Source of the DNA: Diospyros lotus
Taxonomy: Eukaryota; Streptophyta; Magnoliopsida; Ericales; Ebenaceae
Length of the DNA: 64,000 bases
Assembly (NCBI RefSeq): GCF_014633365.1
Contig: NC_068350.1
Coordinates: 8,719,922 to 8,783,921 of the forward strand
Direction: 5' to 3'
The position numbers and the translations under genes are program-made. The notes under the pieces are model-generated. The model searched no databases, was not told the origin of the DNA, and saw nothing but the letters and a program-made list of their open reading frames with translations. Below, in pieces: positions 32,650 to 44,588 of the stretch. Every line of letters begins with the position of its first letter. The stretch's first letter is position 1.

Positions 32650-35600
32650 TCACGCCGTATCTTGCTGAATTTCTATTGAGCTCGATGGGCCTTGGGCCGT
32701 TGCTATTGGGCTCTCCTGAGCGCTCAAAATCTTCGATACTGGAGCCTCCTCGTTGTGGGCTACATCGTGTTGTTGGACCACAAGCACTGATGCCATGATG
32801 CCTTTTCCCGGCGACGCCAACGCGTCACCAATCGGCCCCAACTCCGCGTGCTCCGCCTCCCGGTCGGCCAGCTTCGCTACCGTGGCTGACGGAAACCGCC
32901 CCTTCCCCACCACCACCAGGTCGTAATCCCCGCTCCGCCCTATTTCTACCACCGCTTCCACTATGTTCCCCGCCGCCGCCTTCTCTACGTACTCCACCAT
33001 TCCTTCCCATTTCTGTCGGAAATCTGCCACTGCCATCTCGTCCGCCTCCTGGCACAACTAAACGAAGAAAATTAGTGTGTGTGTGTGTGTGTGTGTTGCT
33101 AAGGAAATTCTAAATTGAATATACTTTGAGCTAGCGAAAAATAAAAGAACAGTCACTAAATAGGATATGGTATGATGTGATATTATTGTAAAGATAAAAT
33201 TAAACGGAAAAGTAGCTTGTGATTTAGAATTGAGGCGTAGGAAAATTCTTACCTTCTCCTTCTCACGGTTCATGATGGCAGTGGAGAAGCTGTAGTTGTT
33301 CTCTCTACATTTGTTGGGTGACGGCCGTAAAATGACGCCGTTGCCATGGCTGCCCTCTTTCTCGACGAATCTGGTCATGGTGACTTCCACCGCCGGATGC
33401 TCTGCCATCCGGCCGCCAAGCACCAGTGCTTGGCGGTCGTCGGGCCCGCCGAAGAAGATGATGCAAACCATTTGGGCCACCGTGGCAGTGGGGCCAGGCG
33501 TCTGATGGGACCCACTTCCGAATCCACGGTCCACAAGCACTGCCACCGAGCATGGCGCCTCCTTGATTACCCGCTGGTTCACCATTCTCCACCCGTGGCC
33601 GAGGTTCTCCACCTCGTCGCCGCCATCCTCTTTCCGCCACTGCTTGTGGAACGGCAAAATGATCATCGCCGCCCGCTTCTCCTTCGCCACATGGCAGACC
33701 TCCTCATGCATCGTGGGCAGTGGGGACATGGCGGTAGTAGGCCGGACGCTAACTCGGCCGAGTTTCCCATAGGCTCGGAACGCCACAGCGACTCGGTCGT
33801 GCAACTCACTGTGGTGGCGGATGCGGTGGATGAAAGGGAAGCCGTTTTCTCCCGCACGGTGGGCGAGGGCGATGGAGGAGGAGCGCTCGGTGAGCTCGAC
33901 CAGGTGGAGGATGTAGAGCTTGAGGCGGGACTTGGTGGTGGAGCAAGTCGATTCAATGAGGTTGATGAGGGAGGGGATATTGCCGGGGCAGTGGACGCAG
34001 GCCAGGACACGGAGCACTTGGTCGGGGTTTTCCGAGGTGGGGGATGAGGACTGCAGATGGTGGTGAGTTGGGCCGGAGATTACCCGGGCTGGCTGGTAGA
34101 TGGCCATTACCATAGGAGTTGTCATGAAGGTGGTGAACAGGGCCATGAGCACCATTATGGCAAACACCTCGTCATTTAAAACCTGCAAGTAAGTTATTAG
34201 CCAAACTTCAAAAAAAAATTTGAACTGTGGTTGGCAAAGTTTACGTGTGATCAATTCATTTATATATAATTAATTGATTTTAAGAAATAAAAAAACCTAA
34301 TAAACCTCTACTACGTACCTACCAAAGTCTAATGGGCTGACTGAATCAAATTTTCAATTTACAAATTACGTACGTGGTCTTCAAATACCTAAACTGCCCT
34401 TCCCCTCTCCCTCCTATGTATTCCATCTAATTGGAACTTTATTTCTCTTCCCTTCTTTCTCCAAGAACCATACATAATGGTGACAATGGGATGTGATTTC
34501 CTCTTAGGATAATGCTATTTATATAGATAGAGTTTTCATATGTGGACTTACATATGACTAAAAAAGACTATTTTGTCCATTTTTCCTTCTCACGGTGATC
34601 ATTTTACCTTTTTCTTTCATCTCTCATTTTTCTCCATCTCCCTCTCTTATTTCTCTCTCATCTCCTCCCCCTTCAGCATCTCCCACCGTTGCTTGCCTCA
34701 CCCTCGCTACTTACTACTTGCTGCCGCCTGTTGTATCCTCACCTGGTCGACCTTTGACGCGAGAGGTGAGGTGGCTAGGTGAGGATGCAGCAGGCAACGA
34801 GGGTGAGACGAGCGACAACGGTCAGTCGGTTTGGTGAGGATGCAGCTGCGGGTGTCGAGCGACAAGTGCGAGGCAGCGACGGTAAGAGAAAGACTATGAG
34901 AGGCAATGCTAAAAGAGAAAGGAAAGAAAAAAATGCAGTTGTTGGAGGGGGAAGGGGAAAGAAAGGAAGAGATACAGAGAAAAGAAAAAGATAAAAGAAG
35001 AGAATATCGCGATAAGTCCTCAATTTATCGCAAGAACATCACTTGTAAACCTCCATGTAAAACACGTTGTACGAATAGCATGACTATTTTCTCTTACCTT
35101 CTTTCTCAAACCGTATCGACCCAATCTCGGCCTTCAACCTTATCTCAACCCACTGCCCAATCTCGGCCAAAGCTCGATCTTAGCACTGCGCCAACCTGCC
35201 TAGCCTGTAGCAGCATCATTACAGTCGCATGCTGGGTATTTTCGTGCCCGCTCGAAATATCATCTTCATTAATGGCTGATCTTATATACATTAATGAGGG
35301 TCCCGTCAACACCATGTTATCGTCTGGAAACCTCCGTTGGTGCCGGATACCCAGTCTCATCTCCCTACAAACGCACGACGCATGCATGCAGAATGATCTC
35401 TCATCTTATATATAACCTGACTCTATTTAGAGTCCAGGTATGTTTTCTTTCTACCCTACCCATATTCTGTTACTTTAACTCCCTCACTCACTTAAGTGTC
35501 GAAAAACCTACAATTGTCATTCGTCTCCTGACGAACCAATCATCGAAACCCATCCCTTACTGTTGCAAGCTTACCTCCAACCATTCTTTTGGCTAGGAAG

Positions 35601-38600
35601 AAATATTTTTTTTTTCTCTGACACAACCTATCGATGTTCGATTTTAGCCGACCGTGATTCATTTTGGGCCGCGGTGAGTAAGTCCAAAAATACCAAGAGG
35701 AAGAAAGAAAAAAAGTTTCAGACGTGAGTCCATATCGGAATATTTTATGTGGTTCGTCCAGAACGATACCTACTCCACAACTGCACTCTGATTATTTTCT
35801 CAGAATGGCGGTATTTGATTATCCTCCCCTTTCTTCTGTTCCCCTGACCCCCTATTTGTACTGAGGGGTCTTTACAATTTAGATAATATATAGAAATATA
35901 AAGACTGCATAATGGGGGACAAACTGCCCTTATTGTTTACATAAAATCGGGAATAGGATCCCCATTACGAGGAGCATGGGCTGTTGCAGGTAAAGTAACT
36001 GGACCCTACCTCTGACTTCTTAGCAGCTTTGCCGCTTATGCGAGCTGGGAGTTTTGGGCTAGCGACCTGGGTGGTTCAGCGAATTAAAGGACATTGCTGG
36101 GAGCTCGTTAGCTAATTGCTGGGAGCTTCTTGGGAGCTCGCTTTACGAGTCTCAAATTTCGATGGTGGCTGGACTTTCCTTGGCGAGGTCGTCTGGGCTT
36201 TCTCGGCTTCGGGTGATTGGGCCGGTTCATCGGATCGAGCCTGGCCCAAGTGGAGTGATTTATGAAATACATATAACATAAGCTCCCTAGTTTGCGGTGC
36301 GATCTTCGCGCTGGGAACTGACGCGTGCCAGCTGTTGTTCCATCTTTCCGACTTTTACTCAATCACTTTGAATCTCGTCATTCCACACAGCACGCCTTGT
36401 CTGTAGCGCATTTAGTGTGCACGTTCCCCCATTGCTGCGCATGATTGTATATGTGGGACCCACAAACTGTTGTGCGGCCGCTGGATGCGGGGCATGCGGT
36501 AAGTCGTATTTTGATCCGACGGTTGGGGTCGATCGGGCTATTGGTATAAATGGTAGAGGGTGTCCCCCATTTCCCTCTTTCATGCTATTTTTGAAATCCT
36601 CTCCAGCCTTTGCCTTCTTGCTTTCACCTTCTTCTCTTTAGGCTTCCATTGCTGCCGTGCTCTCAGACGCCGACTGTTCTCGCCCGGCTCTAACGTTTGG
36701 TAAGTCTACTATGACTTATTTTTCTTCTTTTCCTTTTTGGTGGGGCCCTTCCATCCCCGGTTGGCCGTCGATGGTTTCTCTAGCCTTGTCGATCCCGTCG
36801 GTGTTAAGATGCCTTCGAGTCAAAGAAATCCGTCGGATCAAAAGAAGAAGCAGGGGGCTCTAACCAAAATAAGAGAAGAAATAACAGAAATGCCGGAAGG
36901 AAAGCTCGAGGGGAATGCTCGAACAATGAAGTCTTCAAGCGAGCTCGCAAGGCGGAGAGAGATGAGCGACCTCAAAGGTCGCAACGCTTTGACAGCTATT
37001 GCGCCCTGTCTGACCCCCAAGAGAGGATCTTCACCATGGAAAGGAACAAAGAGGAATTCGGAAAGCCCAATCCATTAAGGACTCCCAACAAATTCAGGAA
37101 CAAGAAAAAATTTTGCTCGTACCATAACGAGGCTGGTCACAACACTTTAAAATGTTGGGCCCTGAGGGACGCCATAGAGGATCTAATAAGAAAAGGTCGT
37201 TTGAAAGATTACGTGATACGACCGACCAACTAACCAAGCCAGCCACCAGCACAGCAGCCGCCTCCCTCCGATGATAAGCGCTCACCGGTTGTGCGAACTA
37301 TCTACACAATTCATGGTGGACCTCACCTCGCGAGATCCTCCCACAAATCTTGCGACAAATACGTACGTGCAGCCAACCATGTCTTGCTGGTGAGGTCGGC
37401 CGAACAGTCGTTTCTCACGAAGCGATCTAGGAATAACCCAACTCCGGAGAACATGGTTTTCTCAGAAGAAGAGGCCAGGGACGTCCATTAGCTGCACAAC
37501 GATGCACTCATTATACGGGGCCAGATCGGCAACTCCGAAGTGCGAAGAATAATGGTGGACACGGGCAGCTCGGTAAATGTAATGTACAGAGTGTGCTTTG
37601 ATCAGATGGGTTTGGGACTAGAACAGTTGAGCTCGTCTCCCGAGTTGCTCTATGGATTCACGGGGGACGCAGTAATCCCTGTCGGTCAGATCAGCCTTCC
37701 CTTTACCATCGGGGATGCGATTCGCCAGGCCACTACTTTGGCAGAGTTCCTAATTATAGACTGCCCCTCAGCATACAACATCGTGCACGGAAGACAGGCA
37801 ATGAACGACCTGGATCTAGTCACTTCAACTAGGTCGCTTATAGTGAAATTCTTGACCCCCAGTGGAGTAGGATGTGTACGGGGCGAACAACACCTCGCAA
37901 GACGTTGTTATGAAGACGCCCTAAAAATAGGAGCAAAAGGAAAGAAATTGAATATCATCACAAAAGATGGCCCGCGACCGACCAGTCAATGGGAGGCTAA
38001 TCACAACCTGGATCCCCGCAAGGTCGACTGTGACAGATCCGCCGGCCCCGTGGAAGAACTCGAAGACATCTCAGTCAGCGAGCCAGACAAGGAAAGGCGT
38101 CTCAAGCTAGGGAAAAATCTCGCTCCTGAGGTAAAATCACAACTTATCAATTTCCTTAAAGCTAACCTCGATGTATTCGCATGGGACCACGAGGATATGG
38201 TGGGAATCGCCCCAGAAATCATGTCGTGCAGGCTTAACATAGATCCGAGTTACAAGCCAGTGCGCTAGAAGAGGAGGCCAATGACTCCAAAGCGTTATGC
38301 CTCTTAAAGAAGAAGTGGACAAGCTCTTGACAAACAATTTTATCAAGAAGGCCCACTATCCGGTCTGGGTGGCCAACCCAGTCCTGGTAAAAAAGAAAAA
38401 TGGGAAGTGGAGGACCTGCATCGACTTCACCGACCTAAACAAGGCTTGTCCCAAGGACAGTTTTTCTCTCCCCAGAATCGACCAGATCGTGGATGCAACA
38501 GCTGGTCACCAGCTCATCAGTTTCATGGATGCCTATTCGGGCTACAACCAGATCCCCATAAACCCCATCGACCAAGAGCACACCTCGTTCATTATCGACC

Positions 38601-41600
38601 GGGGGCTTTACTGCTATAAGGTCATGCCTTTTGGATTGAAGAATGCTGACGCGACCTACCAAAGACTGGTGAATATTATGTTTGAAGCACTAATCGACAG
38701 AACCATGGAAGTGTACGTCGACGACATGCTAGTAAAATCTGAGCAAGTAACGGACCATATTTCCGATCTGAGAGAAATGTTTGGAGTCCTCAGGAGCTAT
38801 CAAATGAAGCTCAATCTACTCAAGTGTGCCTTTGGGGTAGCCTCCGAAAAATTTCTTGGATTCATGGTAAATAACAGAGGCATCGAAACCGACCCGGACA
38901 AAATAAAGGCTTTGGTCGACGTGAGGTCGCCCGTGAGAAAGAATGAGGTGTAGAGCCTCAATGAACAGGTCACAGCTTTGAGTCGTTTCGTTTCTAAGGT
39001 GACCGATAAGTGTGCCCCGTTCTTCGAACTTCTGAAAAAGGCGTAAGACTTCATATGGACAGAAGAATGTGAGTCCGCATTCCAGTAGGTAAAGGAATAC
39101 ATGAGACGGACCCCACTGCTCGCCAAACCCAAGGAGGGAGAGAAGTTGATCTTATACTTGGAAGTATCCCAACAGGCTCTCAGTGTGGCCCTCGTCCGCG
39201 GGGAAGATGGGGTGCAACACCCCATTTACTACGTCTCCAAAAGCCTAATTGATGCAGAAACAAGGTAAGCACCAATTGAAAAATTGGCTTACTGTCTAAT
39301 AACGGTATCAAGAAAGCTGCTTATGTTATATGTATTTCCTGTATCACTCCACTTGGGCCAAGCTCGGTCCGATGGACCGGCCCAATCACCCGAAGCTAAG
39401 AAGGCCCAAACGATTTCGCCAAGGAAAGTCCAGCCACCGCGAAATCCGAAGCTCGTAAAGTGAGCTCCCAACAATAGGCTAACGAGCTCCCGACAATGTC
39501 CTTCAGTTCGCTGAACCACCCAAGTCGCTAGCCCAAAACCCCCAGCTCGCATAAGCGGCAAAGCTACTAAGAAGTCAGAGGTAGGATCCAGTTACTTTAC
39601 TTGCAACAGCCCATACTCCTCGTAATGGGAATCCCACTCCCGATTTTATGTAAACGATAAGGGCAGTTTGTCTCCCATTATGCAATCTTTATATTTCTAT
39701 ATATTATCTAAATTGTAAAGACCCTTTAGTACAAATAGGGGGTCAGGGGAACAAAAAAAAGGAGAGGATAATTAGATACCGCCATTCTGAGAAAATAATC
39801 AAAGTGCGGTTATGGAGTAGGTATCGTTTTGACCGAAGTGTGGACTCATATCTAAAACTTTGTTTGTTTCTTCCTCTTGATATTTTTAGACTTATTCATC
39901 GCGATCTAAAACGAATCACGATCGACTAAAATTTAACGTGGACACAACCCATATGGATGAAGGCTACCAAGCCATTGATAGGGTGCAACCCTTGTATTAC
40001 AAACAGGGGATACTTTTAATTGTAACATTCATCTGCATTCGATAGTGTCCAACCCATGTATAGAGGTTAATCAAATATATATATATATATATATATATAA
40101 CCACCCTTTCCACCGAGGATTGCATCTAGTGATCACGATCGACTATGGTGGTTAGTCACATTAGTATGTTTATTTAGATTATATAATTATTATTATTTAT
40201 ATTTATATAAACTTTATATAATATATATATATAAATAAATGTAGTTTATATGTACGTAGTTAGTATTTTCTTTTTCAAAAAGATATTTACATATATATAT
40301 TTATTCCTCATGGTTATACATATTTCATTTAGATAAATATATATTTTAGTTCATATTTTATATTTAGTTTATATTTTTTGTAAATATATTGCTATATATT
40401 TTTTATAATTTAAAATATAGAAATTGCATAAAGAGATAGAGGAGAGGGGGAGAAAAGTTTAAATATATATGTGTAATGTTAATAAGTTTTTTGCAATATA
40501 TATTTATATAAATATACCTTATCTTTACTTAAAATTCATTTATTATACTTTATTTTTAACCTCCAAATCCAATCATATTTTAAAAGTTTTTCATAATAAT
40601 ATAATAATAATAAAGGAAGAATATTAATTGGGATAAACAAATTAACCTTCTTCTCCTTCCCAATGTTGAGAACGATGAGTTCCACCAACCCTTTGGTATT
40701 CATCAGTACACCCAGCGCCATCGACTCTCTCGCCGGAATCATGCACAGCATCGCGACGGCGAACGTTCCGAAGATTTTTCCGGCGCAGGCCGTGGTGACT
40801 ACTAGAGCCAGCAGCCCCCAGGACTCCAGGCCACGTATCTTAGCCACGTTGGTCTTCAATCCGCTTGAAGCGAAGTAAAGAGGAAGAAGCAAGCCGGAAA
40901 CGAAATCTTCGATTCTCTCCATCAATCTCTCTGCAAACTCTCCTTTCGGAATTGTTAAGCCGAAGACGAACGCTCCGAAGATGGAGTGGATGCCTATCAG
41001 ATCGGTCGTGAAGCCGAAGACCATAACTCCGGCGAGCGTCAGACAGATGAAGGCCTCATCGATGGTGTCGTGTTCCGGCGAGCACCGGCGAGATATCTGT
41101 TCATATTTATAAACCAAATTAATTAGTATTTTTTGAGGAACCTTGGTAATTCATTTATTTAAAAATATCTTTACATCAGGCTCAGGCGTGTTTTGGTCCT
41201 CCTTTTCAATCATCCCATCCCATCCCATCAGACACATTTTTAAATTAAACAAAGAAATATTTTTGTAAAAATTTAAATCAACGGAATCTCCTCCATACAT
41301 TTAATATATATACTTCAATATTTTTCCTACAATTCTCATATAGTGTTCCATCCATACCCAATTCATCGCGGGCCTGATCGCGACCATCATGAAGATGACG
41401 AAACCCACCCCGGAGAGGAGGACCCAAACCGATATCAATGGGCTCTTTGGAGGCCCGTTTCCGCCGTTGCCGGCCAGGGCGACAGCGAGGGCGAGCAGAA
41501 TCCAGGCGGCTACGTCGTTGAAGGCGGCGGCCGCCATGGCTGTTTCCCCAACGCGAGCAGTAAGTAACTTCAGTTCGGCGAGAATGCGAGCGAGCACCGG

Positions 41601-42216
41601 GAAGGCGGTGATGGAGAGAGCGACGCCCATGAACAGCAAGTACTGGCCGTAGCCAACCTTATCGGCGCCGTCGATGGCTTTCCGGAGGACGAAGGCGACA
41701 CCAATTCCTGACAAGAAAGGGAGGCAGATTCCGCCGGCGGCTATGGCGAAGGCCCTTCTCCCGCCTCGGCGAATCGAGGGCAAGTCGAGCTCGAGGCCGA
41801 CGAGAAACAAGAAGAAGAGAAGGCCCATACTGGCTACGGACTCGAGAATCGGAGTACTCCATGAGGGGAAAATCCTGCGCATGTACTCCTTGTTTCTGCC
41901 GAAGGCCGATGGCCCCAGAAGAATCCCACCCTGAAAAGGGAAATTAAACCCAGCTGTGTGGTTACCAAGAAAAGAAAAGAAAATCAACAGAAAAAAAAAA
42001 AAAGAAGGGACAACATGATGAGTATGTGGAACATACGACAATCTCGGCAACGACTTTGGGTTGGCGGAGAGGCTTGAAGAGGAAGCCGAGGGAGCGGCTG
42101 AGGAGGAAAACTAAGGTGGTCTGGACGATCAAGAGGGGGATGGCATAGTTGAGAGGGTTGTTGCCTTGCCATGCTCCATCAGAAGATGCTTTAATGGAGG
42201 TTATGTTCACTGCCAT
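32650..42216 (-). CDS. CHX20: Cation/H+ exchanger CHX20 (five exons)
   Basis: Exons on the minus strand: 42216-42037, 41930-41358, 41096-40647, 34182-33253 and 33057-32650. All junctions are phase 0 with GT..AG borders, giving 846 codons, close to CHX20 of Arabidopsis. The chosen ATG has A at -3 and G at +4; an in-frame ATG at 42252 would add 12 residues. The N-terminal half is a CPA2-type membrane domain of about 12 segments, with [13 protein letters not shown], the FLVGLELD stretch and the N198-D199 pair in FNDVAAW. The C-terminal half (exons 4-5) is the soluble regulatory tail with [23 protein letters not shown] and VLVVQQHD. Known for CHX20: an endomembrane K+(Na+)/H+ exchanger in guard cells, needed for osmotic control of stomatal opening. 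Closest by motif wording to CHX20 rather than CHX16-19. No disabling change was seen. Intron 3 is 6.46 kb and full of retroelements. Confidence 0.95.
33075..33096 (+). repeat. (GT)11 microsatellite beside the exon 5 acceptor of CHX20
   Basis: On the gene strand this is (AC)11, ending about 17 bases before the TTTAG acceptor of exon 5, where a polypyrimidine tract is normally expected. Confidence 0.9.
34573..35030. repeat. Purine/pyrimidine foldback
   Basis: A C/T-rich arm (34573-34680) and an A/G-rich arm (34880-35010) are loosely reverse-complementary. Between them, CCTCACCCTCG / CGAGGGTGAG and TTGTATCCTCACC / GGTGAGGATGCAG form closer inverted repeats (34690-34870). It has no transposase and may be a MITE. 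Confidence 0.45.
35080..35604 (+). mobile_element. Solo or partial LTR, same family as the nested gypsy element
   Basis: The sequence matches the complement of the LTR at 54675-55194: ATTAATGGC.GATC, ATTAATGAGGG, GCCGGATA.C.AGTC and CACGACGCATGCATGCAG occur in the same order. It ends CTTTTGGCTAGGAAGAAATA, the counterpart of the family's LTR end CTTTTGGTCAGGAAGGAACA. No primer site follows; the next element starts about 20 bp on. Confidence 0.7.
35624..39955 (+). mobile_element. Rearranged Ty3/gypsy element with inverted LTR arms
   Basis: A left block (35624-36283) and a right block (39319-39955) are the same sequence in opposite orientation, recognisable by TCAGGGGAAC / GTTCCCCTGA, the TATATAGAAATATAAAGA stretch and AGTAACTGGA.CCTACCTCTGACTTCTTAG. 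Between them lie a long leader, the C-terminal part of gag, protease, RT and the start of RNase H, all on the plus strand. RNase H is cut at SRKL and the inverted arm begins at that base. Normal LTRs are direct repeats, so this is a rearranged or double insertion and cannot transpose. Confidence 0.75.
36880..39318 (+). pseudogene. Gypsy gag-protease-RT-RNase H remnant (Tat-like)
   Basis: The gag end has [17 protein letters not shown] and the zinc knuckle [14 protein letters not shown] (37111-37152), then [13 protein letters not shown]. The N-terminal gag is absent. Protease runs from 37540, with catalytic MVDTGSS (D at 37558). The protease-RT linker has [10 protein letters not shown] (38297-38953) has [25 protein letters not shown] and YVDDM (38714-38728). 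RNase H begins at [13 protein letters not shown] (about 39150) and stops at 39318. Breaks: a TAG at 37489, a TAG and frame change at 38268-38297, then TAG, TAA, TAG and TAA codons from 38951 to 39270. The knuckle and RT wording place it in the Tat group of Ty3/gypsy. Confidence 0.88.
40075..40099. repeat. (TA)n microsatellite
   Basis: About 12 TA units, in AT-rich intron DNA between the gypsy element and exon 3 of CHX20. Confidence 0.85.
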
Positions 42217-43383
42217 GGTAGCTGATAACGATAGCTGACGATGAAGATCCAAACCTCCTGGTTAATGTTCAGAGACGTACGTATATGTAGTAGTTGTTCA
42301 TTAAATTAGGCAATGAATGAATGTGCGAATTCATCAAATGATGTCAGCGTCTGCTGGCCACGCATAAAAATGCTATGTGAAGTTAATTACTTACTAGGAT
42401 ATTTATTAACAACAATTGTTTTAGTTTTCAGTCCGAAAACTACGAAAGTAAAATTTATAATGAGAGAAAGCTGGAGTTAAGGCAGAGCGAATGTTGACAA
42501 TTGGCAAGAACTTGTTGATGGAAATCGACGTTGGGTAGATTCGATCCTCGATATACTGATCGGGATCGTAAGTGGACCTCTGAGGGCATCCTCAGGAGAG
42601 CTGGAAGTGTCCTCCTGTGTCCTTGGGACATATCTTCACTAATAAGAACAAATTAGAAGGCACATGAGAATTTCTCATTTGCGTATACCCTCCAATGCTT
42701 AAGTCAGTACGGTTAGGAAAATAGTGCAATAGATAAGTAAGGCATGCTATCATAGAACAATTATACCTTTCTCGACGAGAGAAAGTCAATCTTGGTACTA
42801 TTATAAGAAATCGGGAATGTGCCTACACGTTAGTAGCATTCAGATGAGTTTAAGAAGAATCTCCTAGAGGTCCGGCCAGCTTAGAGGGTCTTTCGAGAGA
42901 AGGTGAGCCTCACGACGAGCTATCTAAGCAGGGTCTTGACCCCTAAAGAACTTGCCCGGACACACCTCCAAACTAGACAAAAATGCCTCTAGACTTTGCT
43001 AAGTGCATGCCTTATGTGTAATTAACCACTTATGATCATACAATGCAAGTATGCTCAAGGTGAAGAGCAATTGAAGAATGTACAGGGCAAGCCCAGGGCG
43101 CGAGCCCGTTAGGCACCTAAGGTGGAGTGCGATTTTGTTCACCCCGTTAAAGGGGGTGAACAAAATCGCACTCCCTAAGACGAACCACCTATATGCATGA
43201 CATGCGCATGTGCCTAAATGTGGGGCTTTGCCCATGAGAGTCACATTGGATAATTGTGGGGAACAAGGCCATGGAGAAGGGCCCGCCATACATATGGAAG
43301 ACCCATTATCTTACATAAACTTACAAAATACTTGGCCTATAAACATATGAACGTGGGCTCTTTGGTCACCACGCAGGCACACA
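42217..43383. other. CHX20 upstream region and unassigned repeat
   Basis: The first ~150 bp upstream of the CHX20 ATG should hold its 5' UTR and core promoter, but no clear TATA box is seen. From 42530 to 43330 the composition becomes GC-richer, with LTR-like wording (GGTCTTGACCCCTAAAGAACTTG) but no coding part or partner repeat in this window. It contains the hairpin at 43124-43174. Confidence 0.45.
43124..43174. repeat. Perfect 22-bp inverted repeat with 7-base loop
   Basis: 43124-43145 and 43153-43174 are exact reverse complements; the loop is GTTAAAG. The arms start GGAGTGCGATTTTG and end GTTCACCCC. This could be a minimal foldback MITE. Confidence 0.9.
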
Positions 43384-44588
43384 TGTTACACATATATATT
43401 ATTGGAGAATGAATTGAGTGATTAATTTTTTTATTTTAATAAATATTTTTAATTAATAATTTTATTGAAAAATACATATTTGATAAATATAATAAATTAT
43501 ATTTGAGATTAATAATAAATGTAAATTATAAGATATAACAAAAATAAATACAATAAAACACAACACAATTTATAGTGGTTCGGTGTCTTCACACACACCT
43601 AGTCCACTCTCTCAAGATCTAACCATCCTTGAGATTCCACTAAAATAATTTCATCAAGTTTTCCACACTAACTCACATTGAAAACTAGATACACGTCTAG
43701 ATTATAACGGGTTCTAGGCAACCACTACACCAAGATTTTCTTCCTAAATTACCTTAGAAACTAAATTCACCTAGATTTTAATGGTTCTAAGAAATCTATA
43801 CAATCCACAACAATAATTTAAATGTTACAAATAATTTGTCCACACTTGGACACAAATAAGCAATTAAGAACAAATTATACAAGACAATAATATTTAAATA
43901 AATAAATTTGTAACTTCAAATGGAGAAGTTCGGATTTGTTGTAGAAGACTTGAAGAACTTTTCTCCTCTTGCTTTATGGCTCTTCGGTGGATGTGCAATA
44001 ATATTTCAAGAGTCTCGGATTGCTTGGATGCTTTGTTTGAGAACGTTTAAGAGATTTCGAGTGCTTTGGATATGCAATGAAAGTACTTGGATACCCAATA
44101 AATTAGTTTGGATGGGTATTTATAAATATTTTAGCAAAAACAAAAGGGTTAATATGAAGTTTAAAATTCAAAAAATATTTAAGTTTTCTTAAATAATAAA
44201 AAAACATGTCTCACCTTTAATTCAAAATAAATTTACTTTTTGCATAAAAAATCAAGATTTAAAAATTCAAATATAAGTTTTTGAGACATAAATGATTAAA
44301 ACAAGAAAACATATCTAAAAGCAATCTCCTTTAATTCAAAATAAATTTACTTTTTATATGAGTAAGAGAAAATATGTCTAAAAATAATTTTCTTTTAATT
44401 CAAAATTTGAAAATTCAAATATAAACTTTTGAAACATAAATGATTAAAACAAGAAAACATGTTTAAAAATAATTATCTTTTAATTCAAAATAAATTTACT
44501 TTTTCACGAGTAAGAGAAAACATTTATATCATAAAAATATTTTTGTTAATTATCAAAACTTAATTAATATGAGTAAGTTAGCTCAACA
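43384..44588 (-). repeat. 3' LTR of the SIRE-like copia element
   Basis: It aligns with 56518-57730 over almost the full length: GAATTGAGTGATTAAT, CAATTTATA.TGGTT.GG, CCACTCTCTCAAGA and CAAGACAATAATATTTAAAT. The inner end is GCTCAACA. In complement, AAAAAAGGAGGCGAA lies just before it as a polypurine tract. The outer ~30 bp are diverged. Confidence 0.8.

Larger units (their letters stand above)
34183..40646 (-). other. 6.46-kb intron 3 of CHX20
   Basis: The intron lies between codons for KEKK and VLNDE, where the same family members read straight through. It contains a purine/pyrimidine foldback (34573-35030), a gypsy LTR fragment (35080-35604), a rearranged gypsy element (35624-39955), then 690 bp of AT-rich DNA with a (TA)n run (40075-40099). 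The retroelement coding parts run antisense to the gene. Confidence 0.85.

Noticed and set aside
33346..34047. 233-codon plus-strand ORF
   Set aside because: It lies antisense to the conserved exon 4 of CHX20 and is GC-rich only because of that exon. It has no domain of its own.
42216..42252. Upstream in-frame ATG of CHX20
   Set aside because: The downstream ATG has a better context and fits the usual start of the family, so I did not use the longer form.
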